From contig DATJHM010000207.1 in the NCBI GenBank assembly GCA_035493895.1, positions 1-62,208 of the forward strand: a stretch of 62,208 nucleotides of DNA, given 5' to 3'. Source of the DNA: DATJHM01 sp035493895. Its GTDB lineage: Bacteria; Chloroflexota; Ktedonobacteria; Ktedonobacterales; Ktedonobacteraceae. This document shows positions 1 through 8,509 of the stretch, one piece after another. Both the position numbers and the translations under genes were made by a program. The stretch's first letter is position 1. The number at the start of each line of letters is the position of its first letter. Below the pieces are notes generated by a model, which saw only the letters and a program-made list of their open reading frames with translations, was not told where the DNA came from and did no database searches.

Positions 1-397
1 AAACGACTTCAACGACAAGATCTGGTGCGCCCATAATACGATTGTGCGTGATCTTTTTGCGCTGATCGTTGAGAATAACGATCACATCAGGCTGTACAAC
101 CACATCTGGAGCCAGCTCAACATCCAGGGGAGCCAGAAAAACCTTTCCCAGACCGCGCAATTTGATGTATTCGCGAAGATGCACAAAAATCTCACCGACG
201 GCATTCTGATGCTCGCTACCAGGAGAGGGAACCATAAAAAGTACTCCATCCACCACCTCGTAGCGATTTCCATCATCAGGCAGAGCGGCATAGTCTTTGT
301 ATGTCCAGTGACCCTGCCCAGGTCCAGGTATATTGTCAGCAGGGGCAACTATTGGTAGATGGTCGGGGAATATCATGTCGTGCCTCGCCATGAGCAT
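1..397 (-). CDS. Uma2-family nuclease-fold protein, partial (cut by window edge)
   Basis: Reading the minus strand from about 397 gives an open frame that runs off the window at base 1, so the C-terminal part is missing. It shows the Uma2 pattern (PD-(D/E)XK nuclease fold, large in Chloroflexota and cyanobacteria): WTYKDYAALPDD, then RYEVVDGVL, then PSPGSEHQ, and the LDVELAPDVVVQPDVIVI strand carrying the likely acidic residues. Cellular role of the family is poorly known. Two in-frame ATGs (397 and 391) are possible; a stop lies just upstream, and AAGAAGG sits about 12 nt before 397. It is the last visible gene of the long minus-strand block, about 110 nt beyond the kinase gene. Identification is by motif, without alignment. 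Confidence 0.75.
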   Translation of the reverse strand, partial: MLMARHDMIFPDHLPIVAPADNIPGPGQGHWTYKDYAALPDDGNRYEVVDGVLFMVPSPGSEHQNAVGEIFVHLREYIKLRGLGKVFLAPLDVELAPDVVVQPDVIVILNDQRKKITHNRIMGAPDLVVEVV

Positions 398-507
398 CTC
401 AATACCAGCCTTCTTTGCCAGGGAATATCGCTACAACCACACATCTGTTCTACACTCTATTATAACTCGGCGTGGTAGTTTCCCGAGCAGTTTATTCCAG
501 GGGTTTG

Positions 508-1071
508 CTATGAAGCAAGCTCTTCCTGAATTGCGGCATAGAGCTTCTTATAGTCTATCGTCGCGAAATCGTTGGTATCGAGGGGGTAGAGGGTGCCTGC
601 GATATCGATCGGTTCCATGACGTCGTGAAGGAGATGATGTTCGAACTCGGCGTAGTTGTCCTGTTCGACGTGGCCGGGGTGGCGTTCAGTGGATTCGGCG
701 CGTGCTTTGAAGCGGCGTAGGAGCGTTTCTCCGTCGGCGAAACAGTGGATTTGAAAGGGCCTGAAATGATATTTTTGTTGTAGCGTGTGAAAATCGGGGG
801 TGGCATATTCGCGGGAGAAGTTGCTTTCGACGATGCATGAGACGCCCGCTGCAAGCTGAACTTCGACGAAATAGTAGATGAGAGGGTAGGTGGCCTGACC
901 CAGTTTGCACGACCACGCACGATCAGACCAGCCGAGCGCGTCGAAAAGCTGCTCTTTGATGCCATCTTTATGGAGGAGGGGCAGGCGAAAATCAGCGGCC
1001 AGGCGGCGGGCCAGCGTTGTTTTGCCGCTACCTGGTTTGCCGGTTACGATAATCAGGAGAGGATCAGGCAT
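508..1071 (-). CDS. P-loop kinase-like AAA family ATPase
   Basis: A 187-residue protein with a textbook Walker A near the N-terminus (VTGKPGSGKTTLARRLA). DGIKEQLFDALG follows where small nucleoside/phosphotransferase kinases bind substrate, with a LID-like arginine stretch near LLRRFKARAEST. It resembles the predicted zeta-toxin/chloramphenicol-phosphotransferase-like kinases that phosphorylate small molecules, and the substrate cannot be read from sequence. The ATG at 1071 lies only 2 nt beyond the stop of the upstream membrane peptidase gene (stop at 1074), so the two are probably cotranscribed and translationally coupled. Length is normal for a stand-alone P-loop kinase. Family is clear; exact function is not. 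Confidence 0.8.
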   Translation of the reverse strand: MPDPLLIIVTGKPGSGKTTLARRLAADFRLPLLHKDGIKEQLFDALGWSDRAWSCKLGQATYPLIYYFVEVQLAAGVSCIVESNFSREYATPDFHTLQQKYHFRPFQIHCFADGETLLRRFKARAESTERHPGHVEQDNYAEFEHHLLHDVMEPIDIAGTLYPLDTNDFATIDYKKLYAAIQEELAS

Positions 1072-1073
1072 AG

Positions 1074-1898
1074 TTACCCGCTGCCTCTCAGGATGTGTAC
1101 GATAATTTCGGCCACAGCCAGGAAGGCCAGATCCAGAATAATCAGGACGATAAGCGCAAAATTGATATGTGAGGCGACAAAAGTCGCTATCTCAAGCATT
1201 TGTGGAATGTATTTGAAATACCACAGTGCGCCAAGAGCGATGATCAGGAGTAGTGCCAGCATAAGCACAAAGCGTTGCGCACCACGCCAGTCCTGACGGC
1301 TCGGCCAGAGTTCAGAGGTCACCGTCAATATGAGGTAAGGCGCAAATGTCAGCGTCCACCAGGGCCAGCCGGGGCGTAGAATCTGGAGTTGCTGTTGTGT
1401 ATTGAGTGGGAGATCCCAGAGATTATAGCCGGTCGCTACCCAGTAAAGCAAGACAAAGGCCGCGATGCCACCGAAGAGTGGAGCAATGCCGCTGAAGCCA
1501 TCGCCGATATAGCTCATGAAGCGTCCCTGTGGCCGCACATATTGCACTTCACCAAGTTGGAGTGCCTGCCTGCCTCCGCTACGCATGACACGGCTGCCCG
1601 CGCTTGGAACCATGGGTTTGATGCGGAAGAGCGTCACATTCGTAATGCGAAAGCCAAAGGGCGAAAAGAGTAAAACAATCAGAGCGTGGCTCATCTCATG
1701 GAGGATCACGCCCGGCGCATTGAGCCAGAACCAGATCAGGAGACCGCGTTCGCGTAAGAGGCGATAGCCGATCTCATCGACGCGGCGGCGTAGATTTTTA
1801 CGGGTAATACGCAACAACAGAAAGAGCACAAAGACCCCGGCAATAATTAACCAGGGCTGGTAAGGAGCAATCTGTTGTAAGAGCTCTGTATCAGACAT
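1074..1898 (-). CDS. M50-like integral membrane metallopeptidase-like protein
   Basis: A 274-residue polytopic membrane protein, with hydrophobic segments near residues 15-32, 50-75, 140-160 and 180-265. The second segment carries HEMSH (within APGVILHEMSHALIVLLF), the HExxH zinc signature that site-2-protease (M50) enzymes place inside a helix. I cannot see the second M50 motif (NxxPxxxLDG), so it may be a divergent or inactive member. If active it would cleave membrane substrates within the bilayer. It lies downstream of the MFS gene with a 92-nt gap and directly precedes the small kinase gene. Confidence 0.65.
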   Translation of the reverse strand: MSDTELLQQIAPYQPWLIIAGVFVLFLLLRITRKNLRRRVDEIGYRLLRERGLLIWFWLNAPGVILHEMSHALIVLLFSPFGFRITNVTLFRIKPMVPSAGSRVMRSGGRQALQLGEVQYVRPQGRFMSYIGDGFSGIAPLFGGIAAFVLLYWVATGYNLWDLPLNTQQQLQILRPGWPWWTLTFAPYLILTVTSELWPSRQDWRGAQRFVLMLALLLIIALGALWYFKYIPQMLEIATFVASHINFALIVLIILDLAFLAVAEIIVHILRGSG

Positions 1899-1990
1899 AA
1901 AGCATGCTCTCAGGTTGTGCTGAACGATCTATACAACGTATTGTAGACGTAATCATGTTTCTTCGTCAATGTTCTTAACAGAATCCTTAT

Positions 1991-3409
1991 CTATTGGGCG
2001 ATCTTATCACGCGTTGCCGAATTATCACCATCCTCGGACGTTTGGACGGCTATTTCAGCGCGATGCTTGCGTTCGTACCAGATGCCCCACATGCCAAATA
2101 AGAATTCACAGACCGACATAAAGTAGAAGACGCCATTAATACTAAAAATGTCCGCAAAGGCCCCGATAAAAAGAATGATCGGAATAGAACAGGCATTATA
2201 CAGAACCATCTGGAGCGCGATCACACGTCCCTTGAGCCAATCGGGTGTTAGCTCTTGCATGGCAGTCTGGGCCGGAATATTGATAAAGTCCAGCGCGAAC
2301 CCGGCGGCGCACATCAAAAGAGCGATCAACAGCAGCAGGAGCGGATTTTGATTCCAGCCGACCGGTTGCAGGAAGCGTATGAGTAGAACCAGAAGAGGAA
2401 TCAGCAGAGTCGTGGCCGTCAGCACAATAATGCCGATAAAGATCGCCTGAGGGCGCGTCATATGCTTGATGATGCGTGGCATGAGCACAGATCCCACGAC
2501 CAGACCGATACCAGCTGGCGCGAAAACCAGGGCCAGATAGTCCGCTGGGAACAATAACAACTGCGTGACAATGGGCGTTGCAAGCTGGCTGATGACCAGC
2601 ATAAGGACACCTGCAAACGAGAGTTGGACAACAGCCAGGAAGAGAGGTTTTTCGCGGCGTACAAAGCTCCAGCCCTGCATAATCTCCTGCCAGACATTGC
2701 CGATAATACCGATAGTCTCGCTTGCCACCGGCACGATATTGCCCGTAATCGTCGTATGGCGTTTTTGCTTCAGGCGGGTTTCAGGGATCAAGAGGATCAG
2801 GCCGGCACAGACAAGATAGAGTATGGCGACCAGCATATACAGCTGTTCCGTTGAATGGATGGAAATAGTGAAAACATGGAACGTGGGCAAAAAGATAAGC
2901 GCGAGTGGTGCCACGATAAGAAAGCCAATGGCCTGTGAAAGCATGAATGTGATATTAAAGAGCGAAAGGGCGGGAACGAGTTCTTCTTCTTTCACCAGCA
3001 ACGGAATCGCAGAACTTTCGGCGGGAGTAAAAAACTGACCGATGGCTGAGATCAAAAACGTCAGGAAAAAAATAGGCAGAACCGCCATCCGGTCGAGCAT
3101 CAGAGAAGCCACAAAAACCAGCGTTGCGACAGCGCGCAGGCAATTACTGCTCCACAAAACCGTGCGTTTATTCATACGGTCAACGAAGACGCCAGCAGGA
3201 GCACCAAAGAGCACGGCAGGAAGGCTGAAGCAAATGATCGCCAGACCGATCTGCGTGGTTGAATGGGTCACTTCTTCGATATGAGCAATCAGCGCAAAGT
3301 TTGTGGCATTGAGAATGGTGAGCGAGATCAACTGAGCCAACCAGAGGCACAGAAAATCATGATTACGTAGAACCGCGACGAAGCCTCCGCTGCGATTGGC
3401 CGGGTCCAT
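1991..3409 (-). CDS. MFS transporter
   Basis: A 472-residue protein with about 12 hydrophobic helices and the motif A-like loop GVFVDRMNKRTVLW between helices 2 and 3, typical of major facilitator exporters of the DHA/MefA-like type. Start: AAGGAG lies 8 nt before the ATG at 3409. The N-terminus (MDPANRSGGF) is cytoplasmic, and the C-terminal tail is charged (ERKHRAEIAV...). A substrate cannot be assigned; the sequence is closest in style to macrolide/drug efflux MFS proteins. It is downstream of the DUF951 gene with a gap of about 100 nt, so it may be the end of that operon or have its own promoter. Confidence 0.85.
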   Translation of the reverse strand: MDPANRSGGFVAVLRNHDFLCLWLAQLISLTILNATNFALIAHIEEVTHSTTQIGLAIICFSLPAVLFGAPAGVFVDRMNKRTVLWSSNCLRAVATLVFVASLMLDRMAVLPIFFLTFLISAIGQFFTPAESSAIPLLVKEEELVPALSLFNITFMLSQAIGFLIVAPLALIFLPTFHVFTISIHSTEQLYMLVAILYLVCAGLILLIPETRLKQKRHTTITGNIVPVASETIGIIGNVWQEIMQGWSFVRREKPLFLAVVQLSFAGVLMLVISQLATPIVTQLLLFPADYLALVFAPAGIGLVVGSVLMPRIIKHMTRPQAIFIGIIVLTATTLLIPLLVLLIRFLQPVGWNQNPLLLLLIALLMCAAGFALDFINIPAQTAMQELTPDWLKGRVIALQMVLYNACSIPIILFIGAFADIFSINGVFYFMSVCEFLFGMWGIWYERKHRAEIAVQTSEDGDNSATRDKIAQ

Positions 3410-3511
3410 GAAAGGCTCTCCTTAATAGTGGGCGACGATCAGAGAAGAATGCCCGCCAGGCATTACGCGACTGTTACCGGATAAGGGCAATGGGCGCGCA
3501 CTATAGTTGTA

Positions 3512-3745
3512 TTACTCTTCCTCATCGAAGAGAACGTCATCCCTGGATTTTTCCAGCTTAGGCAAACGTAGTTTAATGCGCCGTTCAACCTCCGAGCGAG
3601 GCAGGAGGACGCGGCGGCCGCATTTTTCACAGCGGAGACCGATATCGGCTCCCAGGCGTACCACTTCCCAATCAAAATTGCCGCAGGGATGTTGTTTGCG
3701 TAGGCGAAAGCGATCACCAAGTTCAAAATGCATGGGTTGTGTCAT
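3512..3745 (-). CDS. DUF951-type small zinc-ribbon-like protein
   Basis: A 77-residue basic protein with HPCG near residue 20 and CEKCG near residue 39: two Cys pairs that can form a small zinc ribbon, between GDRFRLRKQHPCG and RRVLLPRSEVERR. This is the layout of the DUF951 family, a short conserved protein of Firmicutes and Chloroflexi often next to a MscS channel gene, as here with nadD in between. Molecular role is unknown; nucleic-acid binding is only a guess from the fold. The C-terminus is acidic (DVLFDEEE). It starts 17 nt after the nadD stop, so it is probably in the same operon. Confidence 0.8.
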   Translation of the reverse strand: MTQPMHFELGDRFRLRKQHPCGNFDWEVVRLGADIGLRCEKCGRRVLLPRSEVERRIKLRLPKLEKSRDDVLFDEEE

Positions 3746-3762
3746 GTTTCGTCTCAGTCTTA

Positions 3763-4437
3763 TTAGTGCAATAGAGAAAGCTTTGCCTCGGATCGATAAA
3801 GCTTCTGTTCCAGAATATAGTGTTCTACGGCGGATGGCGTCTGATACGTGATAGGCCGTCCCTCTGCGACCCGTTGCCGTAGATCGGTCGAAGAGATATC
3901 CAATTGTGGCACCGGCACGACCAGCAAGCGTTTATGGATACCAGGTAAGTGTTGCTCCAATTGCTCATGGTAGCCATCAGGGATAACATGTCCGGGTCGG
4001 CGTACGGCCACGAGATGATCGAGAGTTGCCAGGATGTCTTGTGGATGATACCACTTATGGAGGTCTTCCAGGCTGTCCCAGCCAATTACAAAAGAGAGTC
4101 CAACCTCGTTGCCCCATTGTTTGCGAAGCAGATGAAGGGTATCGGCGAGATAGGATGGGCCAGGCCGGTCGATCTCGATACGTGAACTGGAGAAATGTGG
4201 ATTGGAAGCAATAGCGAGATCAACCATCGTCATGCGTTGCTCTGCATCCGTAATCTGTCGCCCGGGCTTATGAGGAGGCTGACCGGCGGGAATAAAGACC
4301 ATTTCCGATAGTTTGAGCGTTGCCCACACTTCCTCCGCAATAATCAAATGAGCATGATGGATTGGATCAAAAGTGCCTCCCATCAGACCGATATGATACG
4401 TTTTTTTAGGCGACAACGAAGGTGTATACATTTCCAC
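3763..4437 (-). CDS. nadD: Nicotinate-nucleotide adenylyltransferase
   Basis: Joins nicotinate mononucleotide to AMP to give deamido-NAD in NAD synthesis. The 224-residue protein has the nucleotidyltransferase signature GGTFDPIHHAHL near residue 20, with the HxxH ATP-binding motif, and ISSTDLRQR near the C-terminus, the matching (S/T)STxxR motif. Both are diagnostic of NadD. GTG at 4437 (AGGAGG about 12 nt upstream) and ATG at 4431 are both possible starts, and they differ by two residues. The cytosolic enzyme sits with DUF951 downstream and MscS upstream. NAD kinase (18199-19056) lies in the same minus-strand block, so two NAD(P) steps are linked here. Confidence 0.92.
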   Translation of the reverse strand: MEMYTPSLSPKKTYHIGLMGGTFDPIHHAHLIIAEEVWATLKLSEMVFIPAGQPPHKPGRQITDAEQRMTMVDLAIASNPHFSSSRIEIDRPGPSYLADTLHLLRKQWGNEVGLSFVIGWDSLEDLHKWYHPQDILATLDHLVAVRRPGHVIPDGYHEQLEQHLPGIHKRLLVVPVPQLDISSTDLRQRVAEGRPITYQTPSAVEHYILEQKLYRSEAKLSLLH

Positions 4438-4481
4438 CGTCTATTTTATCCTCCTGGGAACAGAGCAGGATCATGGCTGCG

Positions 4482-5552
4482 CTAGACATTCCCCGCGAAA
4501 TCGACTACCGCGAGGTCGGCGTTCGGGAGTAGCATATGCAACGAATACATAACATCAGAGATCACCTCATTTTGCTGATTGGCGACCCAGAAACGAACCG
4601 TGAAAGTCATTTTCTCAGCGGCATAGCCACTGAAAACCACTGTTGGTTGCTGATTATGAGCGACACCCTCCACCTCTTTAATCGTGTTGAGGATTTGTTG
4701 AGCTGTCTCAACCGTGACAAAATCCTCTTGCAGAATGTCAATCTTAATAGTAGCACGTCTCTCGCCATAGTAGGAAGTATTCACGACAGTTCCGCTAAAA
4801 ACCAGCGAGTTTGGGATAGAAACCTCTTCGCCACTGAGCAGGCGTAACTTCGTGGCTCGTAGTTGCACATCCTCAACGCGGCCCAGGTATGTGGATATGC
4901 TAATAACGTTTCCGATATAGAAAGGGCGCTCCAGGAGAATATAGAGTCCCGCAACAAGGTCTTTCAATATATCCTGGATCGAGACCACCACCGCGGCCGT
5001 GATGACGCCGATTGCAGCGACTGGAATGCCGATGGAGATATTCCAGATTGCCAGAATCCAGAACGCCATAATTATCAAAATGATAATATATAATATACGT
5101 CCGAACAGGGTACGAAGGTTGATATCGATACGTTTTTCACTCAAGCCGCGAATCGTCAGTACCTGAGCAGTACGTGCGCTGCCAACGCCGAGTGCGACCA
5201 GAATGATAGTGCCGACCGTATTTCGCAGTAAATCTGGAAATTCAGCATTGAAGATAAATTCAGTGGCCTGGTTTGCCAGTTGATCCAGCGTGAGACTTCC
5301 CCAGCGCAAGATAATTGGCAGCGTAATACATGCCAGTATCAGCGTAGGAAGAATGGCCAGAATACCTAACGTTTGAATCAACCAGGCATCAAGAACGGTC
5401 TTTTTGAGACGCTGTAAGATTTTACGGCGCAAGATCAGGCCGATAATCAGGCCGAGGGCTACGGTTGTGATGCTAAGCGCTATCTGTATGACTTGCACTG
5501 TGATTGTCGTCCCGGCTTCTGCATAACTACTGTTGCTGGCTATAACGAACAT
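4482..5552 (-). CDS. MscS-family small-conductance mechanosensitive channel
   Basis: A 356-residue membrane protein. Hydrophobic helices lie at about residues 15-40, 60-85, 110-130 and 150-190, and the pore-lining and beta-domain region follows: VAAIGVITAAVVVSIQDILKDLVAGLYILLERPFYIGN. The SIQDILKDLVAGLYILLERPFYIGD-type stretch is the MscS hallmark. Such channels open when membrane tension rises and release solutes during hypo-osmotic shock. The C-terminal half (VEDVQLRATKLRLLSGEEVSIPNS) is the cytoplasmic beta domain. The ATG at 5552 has AGGAG only 2 nt away, so the true start could be a little downstream. It is followed 44 nt later by nadD. Confidence 0.88.
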   Translation of the reverse strand: MFVIASNSSYAEAGTTITVQVIQIALSITTVALGLIIGLILRRKILQRLKKTVLDAWLIQTLGILAILPTLILACITLPIILRWGSLTLDQLANQATEFIFNAEFPDLLRNTVGTIILVALGVGSARTAQVLTIRGLSEKRIDINLRTLFGRILYIIILIIMAFWILAIWNISIGIPVAAIGVITAAVVVSIQDILKDLVAGLYILLERPFYIGNVISISTYLGRVEDVQLRATKLRLLSGEEVSIPNSLVFSGTVVNTSYYGERRATIKIDILQEDFVTVETAQQILNTIKEVEGVAHNQQPTVVFSGYAAEKMTFTVRFWVANQQNEVISDVMYSLHMLLPNADLAVVDFAGNV

Positions 5553-5588
5553 GTCTCCTACAAAACCAACCTTCCCAGTGAGTTTTTT

Positions 5589-6569
5589 TTACTGATTATG
5601 CAGTATTGCGCGCATTATACCATACTCATCCAGTGTGTATCTTGCAAGCAGCTCTTCTGGCTTGAGAGCGCTCTCGGCGGCACAAAGGCCACAACTTGCA
5701 GCGAGCCGGGCGAGGACCTGCGCTGGCGTTTGACCAGCGGCGCGAAGGGGAGCCAGGCCGGAACTTTGCTGGCGTTTTGCCAGACGCTTGCCCTGTTCAT
5801 CCAGGACTAATGGTACATGTGCGAAGCGCGGCAGGGGAAACTGAAGTGCTTCGAAGAGAAGGATCTGCCTGGCCGTCGAATCGTGCAGATCGGCCCCGCG
5901 TACGACCTGATTGATGTGCATCAGGCCATCATCAACGACGACCGCGAACTGATAAGCGAAGATGCCATCGGAACGGCGTACGACGAAGTCCCCTACGGTC
6001 TGCTGGACCTGCTGGCTAGCGGGGCCGGTCAGGAGATCGACGAAGTGGACGACGCGATCGTCTGGCACGCGGAAACGCAGGGAGGGTTTGCGTCCCAGCG
6101 TTTCGTAGCGTTGGATCTGGGCACGGGTGAGATGGCGACACGTGCCGGGGTAGCGTGGGCCTCCCTCTGCTCCTTGCTGAGGAGCGCTGGCTGCCTGTAG
6201 CACCTCTGCCCGGCTGCAATAGCAGGGGTAGACGAGGTTGGCAGCTTGTAGACGTGCAAGCGCCTGCTCGTAGAGTTCAATGCGCAAACTCTGGGTGTAG
6301 GGAGCGTAGGGGCCGCCACAATCTGGGCCTTCGTCCCAATCGAGGCCGAGCCAGTGCAGATCGTCGAGCATCCGCTGTGTCGCGCCGGGCTTCACACGCG
6401 GGCGGTCGAGATCTTCCACGCGTAACACAAACTGTCCACCTGCGGCACGGGCAAAGAGCCAGGCAAGCAGCGCAGTGCGCAGATTGCCTGTATGCAGATC
6501 GCCACTGGGGCTGGGCGCATAGCGCCCACGTACCGGTTCGTGTTGGAAAGGTGGGACTAGATCAGACAT
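5589..6569 (-). CDS. gluQ: Glutamyl-Q tRNA(Asp) synthetase
   Basis: A truncated glutamyl-tRNA synthetase paralogue that attaches glutamate to queuosine in tRNA(Asp). RGRYAPSPSGDLHTGNLRTALLAWL holds the HIGH-like motif (here DLHTGN), and GKRLAKRQQSSGLAP is the KMSKS-like loop. A zinc site is suggested by CYCSRAEV and YPGTCRHL. About 326 residues with no anticodon-binding domain, as expected for GluQ rather than GltX. ATG at 6569 is preferred, as the catalytic domain then starts about 15 residues in; ATG at 6587 is also open. Both overlap the 3' end of maf, implying coupling. The C-terminus is somewhat longer than in Escherichia coli. Confidence 0.9.
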   Translation of the reverse strand: MSDLVPPFQHEPVRGRYAPSPSGDLHTGNLRTALLAWLFARAAGGQFVLRVEDLDRPRVKPGATQRMLDDLHWLGLDWDEGPDCGGPYAPYTQSLRIELYEQALARLQAANLVYPCYCSRAEVLQAASAPQQGAEGGPRYPGTCRHLTRAQIQRYETLGRKPSLRFRVPDDRVVHFVDLLTGPASQQVQQTVGDFVVRRSDGIFAYQFAVVVDDGLMHINQVVRGADLHDSTARQILLFEALQFPLPRFAHVPLVLDEQGKRLAKRQQSSGLAPLRAAGQTPAQVLARLAASCGLCAAESALKPEELLARYTLDEYGIMRAILHNQ

Positions 6570-7216
6570 CGCTCGGACCAGCGGCATGCTCGCTCGGGAT
6601 AGTCGGGAGCATCAGGCGTGCAGTTGAATTGAGCCAGGAGGCGGGTCAACGTACAAAGTGGCAGGCCGACCACATTGAGATAGCAGCCAGCGATGCGTGC
6701 AGTTGGCTGGAACTGAGGATGCTGAATACCATAAGCTCCGGCTTTGTCCAGCGGATCGCCAGTGGCAATATACGCCTCAATCTCAGCATCGCTATAGGGA
6801 CGCATGAGTACGGGCGTGCTGCAACTCTCAGAAACAACCTGGAGTTCGTTATCGTGCAGGCCAGCGACAACGACAGCCGTGATGACCTTATGCCAGCGGC
6901 CGCGCAACTTGGCGAGCAACTCGTACGCATGAGCGGGATCGCGTGGTTTGCCAAGGATCTCATCATCGAGAACCACCGTAGTATCGGCCCCGATCACCAG
7001 GCGTCCCTGAGCTTCCGGCAGATCGAGAGCCGCCACAGCTTTATGCCGGGCGGTCCATTCTGCGAACAGCTCGACAGAGCCCTGATAGTGAGCCTGAAGA
7101 GCGTCTTCATCGATGGGGGCGACCACCAGCTCGACCGGAAGGCCGAGCTGCTTGATCAACTGCCTGCGTCTGGGAGACGCGGAGGCGAGTAGTAAGGGAG
7201 ATTGAGACATGATCAT
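6557..7216 (-). CDS. maf: Maf-family nucleoside triphosphate pyrophosphatase
   Basis: A 219-residue house-cleaning pyrophosphatase that hydrolyses dTTP/UTP-type or modified nucleotides. The N-terminal LLASASPRRRQLIKQLGL is the Maf signature loop, and VIGADTTVVLDDEILGKP carries the catalytic Asp and Lys-containing region. The protein continues with LRGRWHKVITAV and SDAEIEAYIATGDPLDKAGAYGIQ, the usual Maf C-terminal motifs. ATG at 7216 or 7210 can start it; the gene begins 3 nt after the stop of the rRNA methyltransferase gene and overlaps gluQ at its end, so all three are likely one transcript. The C-terminus (RACRWSERCLI) extends slightly past the usual family end. Confidence 0.93.
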   Translation of the reverse strand: MIMSQSPLLLASASPRRRQLIKQLGLPVELVVAPIDEDALQAHYQGSVELFAEWTARHKAVAALDLPEAQGRLVIGADTTVVLDDEILGKPRDPAHAYELLAKLRGRWHKVITAVVVAGLHDNELQVVSESCSTPVLMRPYSDAEIEAYIATGDPLDKAGAYGIQHPQFQPTARIAGCYLNVVGLPLCTLTRLLAQFNCTPDAPDYPERACRWSERCLI

Positions 7217-7219
7217 AGA

Positions 7220-8509
7220 CTATATACGCTCCAGCACTGCGATAGTTTCAATATGGGCGGTTTGCGGAAACATATCCAGGGGTTGAATTGAACGAAGTTG
7301 ATACGTGGGATGAACATGACAGAGAATATCGAGATCGCGAGCGAGCGTCGAAGGTTCGCAGGAAACGTAAACGATGCGCGCCACCGGATTCTCGATCAAA
7401 GCCTGCAACACATCTGCCTGACAGCCAGCCCGAGGTGGATCAATGACAAAGCCGTCGATCTGTGCAGCGAGGCCCGGCAACATCGCCTCGACCTTGCCTT
7501 TGATAATTTCCACATTCTCCGTAGCGCGAGCGTTCCATTGAGCATCTTTAATGGCGCTCGGTGATTCTTCGATCGCGATGACCTTGCCCACGTGGCGTGC
7601 CAGGAGGAGCGCGAACGTGCCCACGCCACAATACGCGTCGACGATCGTAAGCTGGCGGGCCTGCTCTTCATCTCTGACGGAAGAGAGAATGCCATCCAGA
7701 ACCATACGCGCCATCTTTTCCGCCTGGGCCGTATTTGTCTGGAAGAACGAGCTGGGGCGGATGCGGAAGGTCTCCCCACCCAGAACCTCTTCCATCGTTT
7801 CAGTATGCACCTCCAGTTCGGCGGCGGTCAGTTGTTGGGCAAGCTCGGGCGTGGGAGCAGGTTGTAGCATGAGCTGCTGGCTGCTTGTGGCGCAACGGAC
7901 GAGCACCTGGGGACGCGCATTCTCGTGCTGGCTGAGAATAGCGAGCGCACGATTGATGTGGGGTTGGGCAATAGGGCACTGCTCAAGCGGCAAGACGCGG
8001 TGGCTGCCGCGTGCGGTCAGGCCGGGCTGTCCCAGACGATTGACAGAGAAGCGCATATGATTGCGATAGTGCCAGGGATCGTCACAGGGGACAGTAGGAA
8101 GCAATGGGGGCTCAGCGAAATGTCCCACTTCTTGTAGCAGATGAGCGACGATATCGTGCTTCCACAAAAGTTGCGCCTCATAGTGCATATGTTGTAACTG
8201 GCAACCGCCGCAGGTACCAAAGACCGGGCAGGACGCCTGCACACGAAGCGGCGAAGCTTCATGAATCTCAGTAATCCAGATACGGGGAGGGCGAGGTTTC
8301 CAGTGACGTCTGCGTTTGCCTGGACGTGGAGAAGCCGGAGCCTCGACAGCAATCGTGACTCGTTCGCCGGGGAGACCAGCAGGGACGCGCAGCGTCACAG
8401 ATGTCCCTGCTTCGTCTTCTCTGGGAATCTCCGCCAGGGCATCACCCTCGCGGGTGAGCGGCCCTAGCGTGACGGTTGCATAGGTAATAGGACGTTCCTC
8501 TTGTGTCAT
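7220..8509 (-). CDS. rlmD: 23S rRNA (uracil-5-)-methyltransferase, RumA/RlmD family
   Basis: A 429-residue SAM-dependent enzyme making m5U in 23S rRNA; the exact U position cannot be told from sequence, so the symbol is by family. An N-terminal TRAM-like beta domain (residues 1-70) precedes a four-cysteine iron-sulfur cluster (CPVFGTCGGCQLQH). The Rossmann SAM site follows (DAYCGVGTFALLLA), then DPPRAGCQ, and YVSCEPSTLARDL with the catalytic Cys. A basic insert (PGKRRRHWKPRPPR) after the TRAM domain is unusual. The stop of the upstream TPR gene and this ATG share one base (TAATG), so translation is coupled. Confidence 0.92.
   Translation of the reverse strand: MTQEERPITYATVTLGPLTREGDALAEIPREDEAGTSVTLRVPAGLPGERVTIAVEAPASPRPGKRRRHWKPRPPRIWITEIHEASPLRVQASCPVFGTCGGCQLQHMHYEAQLLWKHDIVAHLLQEVGHFAEPPLLPTVPCDDPWHYRNHMRFSVNRLGQPGLTARGSHRVLPLEQCPIAQPHINRALAILSQHENARPQVLVRCATSSQQLMLQPAPTPELAQQLTAAELEVHTETMEEVLGGETFRIRPSSFFQTNTAQAEKMARMVLDGILSSVRDEEQARQLTIVDAYCGVGTFALLLARHVGKVIAIEESPSAIKDAQWNARATENVEIIKGKVEAMLPGLAAQIDGFVIDPPRAGCQADVLQALIENPVARIVYVSCEPSTLARDLDILCHVHPTYQLRSIQPLDMFPQTAHIETIAVLERI

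Noticed and set aside
6155..7192. A 345-codon open frame on the plus strand opposite gluQ and maf
   Set aside because: Its sequence is Arg/Gln/Ala-rich without any recognisable fold, and it lies over two genes with full family motifs on the other strand. It is a GC-bias shadow.
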